A stretch of DNA of 64,000 nt, from the NCBI RefSeq assembly GCF_008831285.2, contig NC_045147.1:5684334-5748333 (forward strand), read 5' to 3'. A program made the translations under genes and the position numbers. The DNA is from Nymphaea colorata. Taxonomy: Eukaryota; Streptophyta; Magnoliopsida; Nymphaeales; Nymphaeaceae. The stretch's first letter is position 1. Every line of letters begins with the position of its first letter. Under the pieces are notes generated by a model. The model worked only from the letters and a program-made list of their open reading frames with translations, was not told where the DNA came from and searched no databases. This document shows positions 10,441 to 22,270 of the stretch, in pieces.

Positions 10441-11515
10441 GATAAAAATTCTACGCTAACTTGTCCTCAACTAATTACTTTTCCTTTATCGTCGGTCCAT
10501 TTCCATCACCCTAACATTCTGTGCTTGCTTCAGTGGTTTTCCACCAAGTTGTTCGTGCTTGGTTGGCCAGTGCTTACAGGCTATTTGCTCATGTTGTCGC
10601 TTTCAGCTTGCCATCTATTTGTACCTTCACCACCTCCAATCGAATATATCATTTACATCTTTGAATACAATTCTACTCTTGTTCAAGACTGTCCTTGATA
10701 GTCATCCCTCAGAGGTCTCATTTTTGCATTCATCTTGCACAATTTCCTACCATTGAAGTACCCTTTGACCATTGTGGTTTTTGGAACCTTCATGTTCATT
10801 ACTCGGCTTCATATAACGTGAAAGGTTTATAGATGGGGTGGTTGACCTTAACTCCTGGGTTCTAGCTGGATCTTGAAACCAAACACCATGCAGTTTAAAT
10901 TCCATTCAAGCTCTTTTAAGGTGTTTTTTATGATGTTATTCGGATTTCACAAAAGATGCCAATGTGATAAGGCATTATCCCTACCTGACATCTACTTATT
11001 TCTCAACTACATTTTTCTAGAAGTCTTTTCTATGAACAACATGCTACCGAGTTAGACCAGCACTTTTCTTTGACCTTTGCATAGGGCCTCTCTTGATCCT
11101 AGCTTCTTGTAGTGGCCTAGTTGGATTTCTTGATTATAGGGCATCCTGATTCATGGCATTGCTCATTCATCTAGATTTAGGTGACTGATTGTGCCTGCAT
11201 TGTGCTAGCCTCACACTACTAGGTCATTTGGATGTTATTATAGTAAATAGCACAACTCCCAAGGTCATTTCATCTTTCTTCTCTCAGTCAACAATTTGCT
11301 CGTATGATACACTCATTTGATGGATCTATCTAGTTTTTCCCAACATTAGCCAGATCCCTTTCTTCTAAGGGTATTCATATTGGTTCTAGCTAGGACACTT
11401 GGATCTGCCTTCTAGCTAGAACACATCTTCCTTGTCCTTCAGGGCAATCATTTAGCTGCCTACCCCACCTCTAGGATTCATTGCATGTTGTGGGTGCTTC
11501 GCCTGTTCTTTTACC
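10440..11515. other. Non-coding stretch, nothing recognised
   Basis: Unique-looking sequence with short ORFs only; none shows a protein family signature. Confidence 0.5.
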
Positions 11516-11809
11516 CCAGTCCATGTCTTCTTGCAATGTCACTTACTCTCTCCCTTTTTCTCATCGAGTCATTTTTGTCATTACTACAAAGATACACCAG
11601 AGAGTGACATCATTAGGCTATGCTCACCAATATAGACCTGTACTGTTGAAGCTTTTCACCACCCGGTCCATGCCTTCTTTCAATGTCACTTACTCTCTCG
11701 CTTTCTCATCCAGTGATTTTTGTTATTACTACAAAGATACACCAGACAGCGACATCATTAGGCTATGCTCACCAATATAGACCTGTACTGTTGAAGCTTT
11801 TCACCACCA
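11516..11809 (+). repeat. Tandem duplication, about 147-bp unit
   Basis: Two copies (11516-11662 and 11663-11809) share long identical blocks, including ATTACTACAAAGATACACCA and TTAGGCTATGCTCACCAATA. Differences are mainly substitutions plus a small indel. Two overlapping ORFs span the repeat but show no known domain. Confidence 0.92.
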
Positions 11810-11833
11810 TACATCTTTTGGCAACAACTACTT

Positions 11834-11882
11834 CTATTGCCACTAACAAAATGACTATTGCCAATGATCTTAGTGGCAATAG
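11834..11882. repeat. Short perfect inverted repeat (12-bp arms)
   Basis: CTATTGCCACTA and its exact reverse complement TAGTGGCAATAG flank a 25-base spacer. Such words occur near the ends of some CACTA elements, but no CACTA terminus pair was found around it. Confidence 0.8.
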
Positions 11883-11884
11883 CG

Positions 11885-12920
11885 TGTGCCCCTGCAAAAA
11901 GTTTTTCTCAACACTAATAAGACCAACTTCTGGTCTTGTGAAAAGCTTATTAGCAAGACTTTGGACTTGTTTGCAACCACAGGAGCCATTGCCAATAGTA
12001 TGTTTTTTAGTGCTTACATACTTATTATTTTAGCTGGTTTTTCATTCAACATTGTTTTATTATATTCTTCACAATTTTGGTCTTCATGTTTACATTTCAA
12101 TGTCTCAAGGCCTAATACTCACTTCATGAGAGGCACAGTGCTTCACTTTGCCTTATCATATTTAACAACGTTGATATCAGGTAGATTATATGTCATGGGT
12201 GATGGATATCTGTTTCTTTTATACGCAGTCATGCATTTGCGTTGTGAAAAGAGAAAACAGAGAAAATCTTGGTTTGAGTTGTCTTTGTAATTGCATTCTT
12301 TTGTGTTTGACTAAGGTCTTAGATGATGATGATGATGATGAGTTCTATATTTCTTTCTAGAGCACGTCAAAGATGGTCATCATTTAGGAAAGCCCTTCCC
12401 TTGAAATTTTGGAAGGGTTTTTAAGGAAGTCAAATAATGACATTTTGAAAATTAGGTAGGATAATCAGTTTAGAGGGTGAGAGTCAAATGGTCAAGTCTA
12501 GAATTTAGGAAACTCTCCTAAAAAATAGGAGACATTTATTTTCTTCTACTTGACGATAATTTAGGGAATGATTCCTTTTGTTTTATGTGAATTTAGAGAG
12601 AGTTCCTTGATGCATCATTTTTGGGTCACCTTTTACATATAGGTCAGTGAATAGTTAGCAAACATTTATGCAATATTTACCTAGGTTGTATTTTAATGAA
12701 TTTATGGCCGTTTATCATTTATCTTGCATCTGAGATTAGATAAATGATGCATCTAGTGGTTCCCACCGAAGTGAACATGGCACATGGTGAAGCAATCCAC
12801 TGGCGCTTGAATAAGGAAGTGGGCTTTCATTTATGTAATTCTTTTATGTAAAATCTTGGTTAGGTTTCTCCTATACCATTTAAAGAGTAACGTTTGCATT
12901 CTAGTATCTCATATATCACA
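11885..12920. other. AT-rich non-coding stretch with a (GAT)n repeat
   Basis: A (GAT)n run lies at about 12322-12341. An ORF at 11886-12290 (134 codons) has hydrophobic segments but no recognisable family and is not supported as a gene. Confidence 0.5.
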
Positions 12921-13430
12921 TGCACTATAGTCAAGTTACGCATTGACATCATATTTGAATAGTTATATTACTTTATTTATGCATCCTCATGTTGTCAAGC
13001 CATGCACCATGTCAGCATGCATTCCATTTATCATGTCATCATATCATAATATAGTGTGCAAAGGTACACGCATCCATGTTAGAGATAGGACACATCTATA
13101 TATGTCCCACACATCCTATAATTCGTAGATCATACATACATGATCACAACATTATGTCACATCAAGATGTGCAGACGTACATCATGCATATACATCATGT
13201 GACATGCATGTCTTTATTCATACATCAATCACCATCACTCATATGCATGTACATACATACGTAGACATACATAGAATATCATCTCATGTCATGTGTCATG
13301 CATGCATGTCATTTTAGGCATAAACACACCCATCATACATGTTTTATTGGTTATCATCTCATGGTATGCATCCATTCATGTTGCTCATTTATGCATCTAC
13401 ATGCATTATATCATCATATTGGGTTACACA
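12920..13430. repeat. CATG/CATACAT-rich low-complexity tract
   Basis: About 500 bp dominated by overlapping ATGCAT, CATCAT, ACATACAT and CATGTC words without a fixed period, more like a decayed simple repeat than a gene. The ORFs in it are histidine/isoleucine/serine-rich by-products. Confidence 0.7.
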
Positions 13431-14555
13431 AATTTTTTTAGGGCTGCGTCGGGTAAGATTATTGCCATTTGATTTTGGTTCGTCTTGTTAATTTATGTGT
13501 TTTAGCGTGATTAGAATTAGAATTGGCTAGTTTATTTATGGATAGGGCTCATTAGATCTTGAAGTCATACTTAGAGTTTTATCTCTAATATTACATACAC
13601 TATATAGTGTATTATGATTCACTAATTTTCTGCTAGACCACAATTTAAGCTCATTAATAGAATGAGTTTCAAGAGACAAACAAATATATTTTTTATTCAA
13701 ATTTTAACCATGTCTTGGTCAATGTGTTTTGAGTTCTTAAACCAATTTTCCTGAAAATTACATTTCATTCGATAAAATTGTTGTGACCACATCTGCTCTT
13801 GGTTTATAGAAAATCACAAGTTTAAGACAAACTAGGAATAGACCATTTCCTTTGCATTAAAATGACTATACCTTCCACATATAAATGATGTTTCCATTCT
13901 TAGAAAGGGTTGTAAGTTTTTTAATCACATATGTTTCATGAACTTTTGACATTGTTCACCTCTGCCCTAGCTGAACTATAGTAATCTGTCTTAAAATTGT
14001 CTATTGCATAATATAAGGGTATCATAGTCATTTTTTTTACAATTTTCATAATTCTAACTTATAGACTAGAGAGATAGCTCTCTAATTTGAGTGTGATTAG
14101 TTTTACTTACAATTAAGATTAAATTAAATTAAATTATTTATGTGTCTATTGTGATGCAAACTGCAAGGAGAGAGGGTTCTCATAACCTTATATTACAAAA
14201 AAAAATGAAGAATTATATACGATTTCATGTGAATGAAAGAGCCAGGAAATAAAAAACTTCAACAACTACAACACTGAGGAAGTAGAAGACTTAAGTGTTT
14301 GGGAAAGTAATCTCACTCAGCTGCCTTGTCCTCCCTATCAACAAAATTCAACAAAGTTATGGTTTCAACAGCAAGATAACAATTTAAAACCAAAATAGAC
14401 ATGGTATTTTTATCAAAACATGAAACCCAACCCATCTATATAACCGAGAAAAAGCTTTCTTCAATTGTAGATGTCACTGCATAGGGCCCAACATAGCTCT
14501 AGCATCAGCCTGTGCATGTCTACCTAAATATAAAAGCTCCCAAGCAATGTCACTA
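13430..14555. other. AT-rich non-coding stretch
   Basis: Includes an (AAATT)n run near 14110-14140. No gene recognised. The lower-coordinate boundary of the LINE relic falls at the right-hand side of this stretch; no poly-A tail (poly-T on plus) could be assigned with confidence. Confidence 0.5.
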
Positions 14556-14559
14556 GCTT

Positions 14560-15922
14560 ATAGTGTATATGGTTTGGCATGCTATCCAGCTTTTAGAAAG
14601 ATTTCAGATCTGCCTTTGAGCACAAAAGCTATCTTTTGAGTGTGGCATCCTCCCAAATGATTGATTTGATCATGACTCCAGCATCCCCAAAGGGGAACTA
14701 AGGATTGGGAGAACTCCCCACTTGAGTTCAGGAGATATTTCAGCTCTACGCTAGTTAGACCATTGGACATGCACAACCACATTTTTTTGATATCCTCCCA
14801 AATGTTGGCGTTGATGATTGAAGGTGAGATACAACTTCCATCATAGGTTAAAAATTTTCTATATTTCCGAATATATCAAATGATCATAGGAAAAGCCATC
14901 CTCCACACTTTGAACTTCCATTTTGACTTAAATTTCCTATGCCACTACCATATCCAAGTTTTTATAACATATTCAAACAACTTCAGCTATATTCAAACAA
15001 CTTCAGCTGCACGTTAATTTTTCATTTTTACCAATGTAATTCCACATCTTCCCAGATATCTACATTTAAGAAAAAGATACTGTGAAGTCTCAATCTCACA
15101 CATATTAGGAAGACTTATGCCAAATGATTGCAATTTGTCCAAGGTAACAATTTACCCATAGACATTAAATAAAGGCAGCATTGTGTCATCTAGATAGCCA
15201 TATTTCTCTGTAGTTTCTCTTTCCAGTCATCACTAGCTTTCTTATGTCTAATTATGTAATAAATTTTTGATATGTGCATCATGGAAATATCCTTGTCTTT
15301 CCTTGTTAACAAAATATTTCTTTGAATTAAAATAGAAGATGTTAACACCTGTTTGAGTCAAGGAGATTGAAGGGAAGCAATAGATTGTCCCTCTGGTTTT
15401 GAAGCTTATACATGACTGTTTGTTGCAACTCGTTCTTACATAGCATATTGTCTTCATTTTTTAGAAAGAATTTTAAGAAACCCTAACCCCAATTGTATAA
15501 CCAAAACCTTGCTTAGCGACCATTTTCAAGTTTCCATGCCACCATATGACTGGTCTTCTCTTATCCCTCTATTAGTCCTTCCATGCCCAAAGAGTCCTTA
15601 GGTTTTGGTTTGTACAACGACACATTCAGTGGTCAAGTATGCTTATTCATAAAAACAGCCTAGATGGAGCTACCCAACAATATTCTAAACAATAAGAATC
15701 TCATTTGAGTTTTGTTTATAGTTCCATAAATCAAAGATACCTACACTACCTCCTTTATGGTGGAAAATTTAAAGTATCACAATTGACTAAATGTAGCCTA
15801 TGAAGGTTAAAAGAAGAGTTTTCTTATAAAAAGCACATGATTCTTTCTCAGTATTTAGGTAACTTGAAGGCCATCATCTAGAAACTTACGGTTTGATTAA
15901 TAACTTGTTTGATTAAAGATAA

Positions 15923-15979
<57 letters not shown>

Positions 15980-18300
15980 GGTGACCCTTCCAAGTAGCTA
16001 GTTGCATGTAGATCTTCTTTATAAGTGATTAACAATTTGCTATATAAAGCTTTCCATTAAAAAAGGCAACGCTAGATATTGAACAGGTAAGGAACTTTTA
16101 TTCTAGCCCAAGTAGTTTGTCACAATCATGCCCAAATTGTCGCTAACATTTAAAGTAATGACAAATGATTTAAGGAGTTAATTTTTAAATTAGCATTGAT
16201 TTCTAATTCATCTAAGATATCTTTTATGTGATAAACAGCCTAAATATAAGATTTACATACTAAGATGACATCACCTGCAAAAAATTGGCATCCTTAAGGA
16301 GAGACCAAATTCAGTTATTTAGGGATTTTTATTCTCCACATAAACACTTCTCTTCTCAACCTTCTAGAAAAAATTTCAATGATGACAAGGTTTAGAAAAT
16401 CACAAGATACACAGTCATAAATCTTAGTTGTATCCAACTTTAGCATCATGGCCTCTCCTCTCCGTTTGCCAAGAGTGTTGACCATCTCATGAATTAAGAC
16501 AATCTTGTCATGAATATATTTTCTAGGTAAGAAAGTGCCTTGGTCATCTCTAATTGCTCCGGCCAGTATTTTCCTTATTCTCTCTATCATAATTTTTGAC
16601 ATGATCTTGTATAGGCAAGTAAATGAGAGCAATAGGCTAGAAATATTTGATATCTATTGTCCCCTTGAACTTCAAAATCAATGTGATATGAGAGCAATTG
16701 ACAATCCTAACCAATTGATCTGATTTCAAGAAATGAACAATGAAACTAGCAACATTGTTTTCAATGAGGTGCCAATATAATTTGTAAAATCCCACACCAA
16801 ACCCATTAGGCCTCGGACCTTACCATTGCTCATGCTAAAAATAGCCTTATCAACTTCATCTTTACAAGCTGGACTCATAAAGAACTCATCTTACATAAGA
16901 GTTTTCCTATATATAGTCTAAAATATCTATAGAAAAAGAGGGAAAAGCAAAGAAACCCTCAAAATACTACTTGCATACTTCATGAATCTTGTGAGGATGA
17001 TGCCATTAAGTTTGATCACATGGATTTTATTTTTGTTTCACCTAATCTTAACATAACTTCATAAATCTTGCATTCCTGCCACTCCAGTGAGCCAATTAAT
17101 TCGGGCTTTTTGGAAATAAAATGATTCCTCTTTCCTTGGAGCTATTTCTAGTTCACATCACACATTACATTCATAACCTACTGAGTTACCGTCTGCTTGA
17201 GTAATGTCTGTTCGAATTTTATCCAATTTCATCGTTGAAAACTTTACCCTTGCTCCAATCTAGCCAAAACAACTAGTATTCCAACTAGAGAGATGCTTTC
17301 TAGTTGCTTCAAGCTTGTTTAATAGTCGAATCAACTAAAACCCCAAGTTTTAATACTCCATGCATCCTTGACTTCCTTCTCACAATCAGTATAGAGAAAC
17401 CAAGCAATGAAAACCCGAAGCAAAACCTTACCATAGCTTACCTTGTCATTCTTATTCATATTAAGAATCAACACAAAGTGGTTTGACATCATTCTAGGCA
17501 AGGTACATAAGCTGCAATGAATGTTCTCCCATTTATGGTTCATGATGGCACACAATCCAACCTGCAACATATGTTCTTAGAGTCCCCTTTATTGTAGACC
17601 GTGTGGAATGAAACTTGGGATTTTCTACCACATTAGAAAGAAAGTGTGAGAAAAATTATTAAAGTTCCTATGCAAGGCCAAGTCAAGGGATTTCCCAATT
17701 ATATATTGTGTTTCTCTAACCACACTAAAGTCCCATAACAAAACAACTACAACATTATTATATAGTATTACCGTAGCCAACTTTTTCGAAGATATTCTTC
17801 TGAGTAACTTGTTTGGATATAAGTAAATGTCAAAGACAAAAAATATAAAATCAATTTGTCTCAATTCATAGTCTACTTTAATTCAAAATTGTTAATAGAA
17901 TCCACTAAAATTGACAAATCATCTGAACTCCAACCACAAATAATTCTGGCGTGGTCCTTGTCAGCACTAACATAGGAAATGAAAGCATAATTATCATAAC
18001 TATGCTTCCATTTTTCATAATTAACATCAGTCAATGTGGTGTCCAAGAAATGCATCACTTCGGGTTTATACTGGAGACAAATGTGAACCTCCCATTGAAT
18101 AGATTTTCTAAATAGTTTGCAAGATGTTTCAAGACAAGATTCTCATTTGGACTCAAACTGTTTTGTTCCTCCAAAATATTTGAGACATTAAAACCATATT
18201 CATGAACTTCCTATTCTATCAACTCAATGTAATTAAGTATTAGTTTCCTAACATCAAAATTCAGCATCTTATCTTGTGCTTTCCCTTCCATAACCTTCAA
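14560..18300 (-). pseudogene. LINE (L1-type) retrotransposon relic, endonuclease plus reverse transcriptase
   Basis: Read on the minus strand from 18300 downwards the domains of a plant L1-type ORF2 appear in order, broken by stops and frameshifts. Near 17740 LLWDFSVVRET matches the endonuclease segment LLGDFNVVR; near 17480 LPRMMSNHFVLIL matches the SDH motif, with SDH changed to SNH. Near 16790 PGPNGFGVGFYK (family PGPDGF) opens the reverse transcriptase. At 16632-16315 come LYKIMSKIM, DDQGTFLPRKYIHDKIVLIH and LKLDTTKIYDCVSCDFL. Near 16270 FAGDVIL stands where FADD is expected, so a catalytic aspartate is lost. C-terminal sequence near 14850 resembles the zinc-binding end domain. ORF1 and the poly-A tail were not identified. 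The element is inactive: catalytic residues are mutated and an AT microsatellite interrupts it. Confidence 0.85.
15924..15976. repeat. (TA)n microsatellite inside the LINE relic
   Basis: About 53 bp of uninterrupted TA dinucleotides, located between the reverse transcriptase and C-terminal parts of the LINE relic. Confidence 0.97.
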
Positions 18301-19370
18301 TATCATTAATTATGTGTCTCTCACTGCATTTAATGTATATTGTGTGTTTTCTTTTTATTGGGATAGGAGTGATGTGGTGGTTGATTGTGTTTATTGGTTG
18401 ATTTAAAGTGTTCTCTTACTTACATTTATCTTAAATATACAAACTAATTCTATTTTTGTGTAGTTTCAGGGTTTGTGATCTTTAACCTGTCTTAAGTGAT
18501 CAACTATAGACAAATCACGTGGAGCACAGGTGTGGAGTGTTAATTTAGGAGCTTCATAAAGATTAGGGCTTGGTTTCATGTTGTTTGTCTTTGTGTGGAT
18601 TGATTGAGTGTTCTTATTCATTGATATGGATATGTACACTGGGACACTTATTTGTTCTATATTTAAGTTAAATTTGTAGAAGTTATATTCGTAAACTCTG
18701 CTTATTACTGGATCGATTTGTACTCACCATAAAGGTTGAGCCCAATAATTTTTATTATTGGTGTGTTTTCTAAACTATTTTGTGACAAAATGATGTTTTT
18801 GAAAGTGTTTTCATTGATGAGAAACACACATAAATCCAAAACAAGAAAACCGATTGTAAAAATGGAAAACCACATACTAACATGTTCATGACAAGTTGAT
18901 ATTCAAAAAACACCAAAATGAAGCCATAAAAATGTGTTATTTGCACTCATGTATATTTAGACATGAATAATAAAAAATTAACAACAATAAACTTGGTGAA
19001 AGAGAAGATAGGGATCAAGAATGACCTCATTTTTTGGCAAAAGCCTCGTCGGAATTCATTAGATCATTTCTCAGCTATCCTTTTTTTTTTTTTTTGCTTT
19101 GGGTTTGTTTTTAGACAATTTTGAAGACTTGTCAACTAATGTTGTTGTTGCTCCTACAAGTTGGTGGTTGCCAGACCCAGCCGCTGCAATTTCCCATTCA
19201 GTTTCAAACCATTAAGGCAAGAAGAGTAAGATGAAAACAAAATGAAAAGAAACAGGGAGAGAACTCACTTGCACCATGCTGTTGTGGTGGTGCGCCAATG
19301 GCCAGAATCATTAGTCACTAGCTGAAAACAGCTACGGGATTCTTGGACTGAAAAAGAAGTTGAAAGGAGA
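18300..19370. other. AT-rich non-coding stretch
   Basis: A T homopolymer lies at about 19081-19095. No coding region or repeat family recognised. Confidence 0.55.
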
Positions 19371-19375
19371 GACTA

Positions 19376-19816
19376 AGGATGTCAACATATCCTACATATA
19401 TCAGATATCCGAATGAATCATTCTGAAATAATTGGACATGAAAAAACAAAATAATATCTGATTAAGAATTCAGATGGGACTTGGATTTAAAAAATGACAT
19501 CAGATCGGATGTATATAAGTATCTGATTGGGTACAGATTCAGATTTAGAAAAGATTTACTTTTAAATAAACATCAGATATCTAATGCTCTTACTTTTTGA
19601 AAATCGGGCGGATATGGTTTAACATTCACATTCAGATTTAGATATGAATGTAAAAATTGATTCAGATTGTAAAATTGGATTTTTGGATTCGAATTTGGAT
19701 TATAACTTTTTTATTCATATTTGACTTTGAATTCTAATTCGAGTATGTAAGTATCTAAAAAAGTGGATATGGTTAAAAGTATATCCAATTCAAATATGAT
19801 CCATTGACATCTCTAA
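19376..19816. mobile_element. MITE-like element with GATGTCAA termini
   Basis: The left end AGGATGTCAACATATCC and the reverse complement of the right end GAGATGTCAATGGATCA form a terminal inverted pair. The interior is filled with ATATC(C/T)GA and CAGATT words and has no coding capacity. Termini of the form GGNTGTCAAT are frequent on plant hAT-type non-autonomous elements, so hAT is the best guess. No clean target duplication was resolved. Confidence 0.55.
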
Positions 19817-20440
19817 AAAAAACCGAGAAATGAAAAGTAAATGCATTTATGATGCCTTATTTTTCTTAAAGATACTCAATAAAGGAGGCATTTGCTATCG
19901 TCTATTTGGCAGCAATTGCTATGACCGCTGTAGACGATTTTCTTCACCAGTACATGAAGTTAACTATACTAGTGATTTTGCACCTAACCTCCTTTTATTT
20001 TTTGTAGTACTAGCACTCGTAGACACTGTGGAGGCTGGTCTGTCATTTATCAAGAAAAAGATATAAACTTCATCAGTGATTGCATTGTCTTTATTGGCAT
20101 AAGTATCTCCCATTGCAATAATTGTAGTGTAGAGACCAATAGCATGATCCCCCAATGAAGCCAACCATTAAATCTCATGACTCGCCATTTTTTATTTTGT
20201 TTTAGTCCCACTCTAGCTGCTTTGTTGAGTCTTTGCTAGTGGTTGGTCCATATCTGGAGAGTTGTCAAAAGTTCCCCACTAGTTACAACGTGGATCCAGC
20301 TCTGTGAGCTCATCTTGTTTAAGCTAATTTGCCCATATATGTAGTGTGCTCTGATCAATCTAAACGTACCTCTGATGCAGCGGGACACCTTTGTGAACAA
20401 AATCTACTGTTTCTCTTTGAAGTAAGTTATTTAAAACAAA
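19817..20440. other. Non-coding stretch, nothing recognised
   Basis: Short ORFs on both strands only. Confidence 0.5.
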
Positions 20441-20449
20441 AAAATTTAC

Positions 20450-20770
20450 ATCTGCTCGAGCTTATTAGTGGAGCCGAGCTCTAGTTTTTTGAGCAAGGCT
20501 GAGCGGTAGGGGCCCTCCCCACCTCCCCCTCTTTTTTTTTTTTTTTAAATTTACATGTAATTTTACAAAATTTTATTTATCCTATATAAAAATTTTAAAA
20601 AATTATTGGCTTCTCTTAAAATTTTGAAACTATAATTTGATCCTCCTCACAAAAAAATCCTAGCTCTGCCCCTCCTAACGGGTGCTGCACTCAGTTCAAT
20701 CCCCACTTAAAACAGAGCTTAGAACTCGAGTTGGCCTAGCTCTGCTCCAACTTGGCTATCGTCTGCCTCT
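20450..20770. repeat. Possible remnant of a GAGCTCGAG-rich element interrupted by a second insert
   Basis: CTGCTCGAGC / GCCGAGCTC words at about 20453-20485 and ACTCGAG / TAGCTCTGCTCC words at about 20710-20755 resemble the sub-terminal words of the hAT element at 54515-61374. Between them, about 20505-20690 runs from a CCCTCCCC/T14 tract to CTAGCTCTGCCCCTCC. No target duplications were resolved, so this is weak. Confidence 0.25.
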
Positions 20771-20779
20771 GACTTGGGA

Positions 20780-21140
20780 GCCTGGTTGAGCTACATGCTC
20801 ATTCTTGCTCCAACACAACACATATTTTCAAATAGGCTATCAAATTCTTGTTATGACATTTGCGGAAGCTGATCAAGTGATATTCACAAAAGAAAAGCAT
20901 TTCCGTTTTGATTCATTTAAATATGAGTGAGCAAAAAGCCCCACAAGAAAATTACTGTCATTTTAGGTCCTTTTTTAAAATGACATAAATTCTGTTACAG
21001 TTTTGATAGGTTTAGTGCTATATGGAGGCAATTGGGCCATTAAAGATGTGGAGCACATAGCATACATGCATATAAAATCTTTAGAAAATGCATCAGCGTT
21101 TTAGTAAGTTTTTACAGAAAAGAAAAACTTCATTAGTCTT
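20780..21140. other. Non-coding stretch, nothing recognised
   Basis: No gene or repeat recognised. Confidence 0.5.
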
Positions 21141-21147
21141 GATTAAT

Positions 21148-21200
21148 CTCTCTCTCTCTCTCTCTGTCACACACACACACATGCACACACATATACATGC
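21148..21200. repeat. Compound (TC)n / (CA)n microsatellite
   Basis: A TC run is followed by GTCACACACACACACATGCACACACATATACATGC-type sequence in direct continuation. Confidence 0.93.
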
Positions 21201-21538
21201 AGGTGCGGATGCAAATGTTTTGGCACAAAAAGCTGGGTGTCATCAATTAAAATCCACATTCCATGTTAACGTTGGAATTATTGGCTAAATCCAACCTTAA
21301 TGACCTTAATGATATGAAAGACTTACATTATTTCTAAGCAGTTCATTATGACATACATACCCACGACCGTGATAGTCATTTTGATTCTCTATGTATGTAT
21401 ACATTTTTTTTATGAGAGAATGGACATCTTTGAAAATCAAGCAACACAACGCTTGAGAATTTAATTAGAGACATGAGGTAGAGAGGAGTCGTCCTGCTGT
21501 GCTGGTTGAGAGGCCTGTGCTCGTCAACATGCAGCTAT

Positions 21539-21768
21539 GGTAGAGTAGAATTTGGATCTTTGTCCATGGAAGTTATGGTTTTCAGCAGCGTTTCAATGAA
21601 GCTCCAACAAAGGGTTGAGTCACATTCTTTTGCCGCCGTGCTGAGACGCTCCTCCAGTAAGTCCTGCACCTTACCTTTCAGTGGGTCTATAACCCGTTGT
21701 TGGAGATCCATTGAAACTACACTGAAAATCAGAACTTCGCTGGACACAATGCCAAATTCTCCTCTGCC
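21539..21768. repeat. Imperfect inverted duplication, about 78-nt arms, 74-nt spacer
   Basis: The left arm (21539-21616) and the reverse complement of the right arm (21691-21768) align without gaps at about three quarters identity, sharing AGAATTTGG, TTTTCAG, GTTTCAATG and CTCCAACAA. Both strands stay open: the plus strand reads MEVMVFSSVSMKLQQRV and the minus strand EVLIFSVVSMDLQQRV, so the duplicated unit resembles a short coding segment. No protein family was recognised. RNA from either strand could fold into a long imperfect hairpin. Confidence 0.8.
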
Positions 21769-21789
21769 ATTTATGTGTACATCTTAGTG

Positions 21790-22270
21790 ATCTTAAAAAG
21801 ATACTTTTTGTTCAAATTAACTTGTTTGATTATATTTTTAATAGTTTAAATAAAATTTTATCATTAAATGTCTAAAATAAAAAAAAATAAGAAAATATTC
21901 AAAACAATAAAAAGGTCATGGAGGTTACAATTTAACATAGATAATAACGACATACAAATTTATACAAACTTGGACTTGGAAACATCATGTTGCAGCTTCA
22001 ACTGAAGAAATCTAGGTCTTTTAAATGAAACGACAACAAAATGTTAGCATTTTATGATTTCCATTCTCAAAAAATTTGTACATCGTTTTCTAGTTTTTAT
22101 ATACAATCAGGGGCACAAGTTATTTGCCGTAAATTCATCACTCCTAATAAAATTATAATAGTGTTTCTAAGAAACACTAACTCTTTATAAACAGGAGGAA
22201 AGGAAGAAAAACAGAAAAGATCAATACCATTGTTCTAATACCATATGATCTTTATGTTTATACATACCAT
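21790..22270. other. AT-rich non-coding stretch
   Basis: No gene recognised. Confidence 0.55.

Noticed and set aside
11886-12290. 134-codon ORF with hydrophobic segments
   Set aside because: No recognisable family, no supporting exons, and adjacent sequence is low-complexity.
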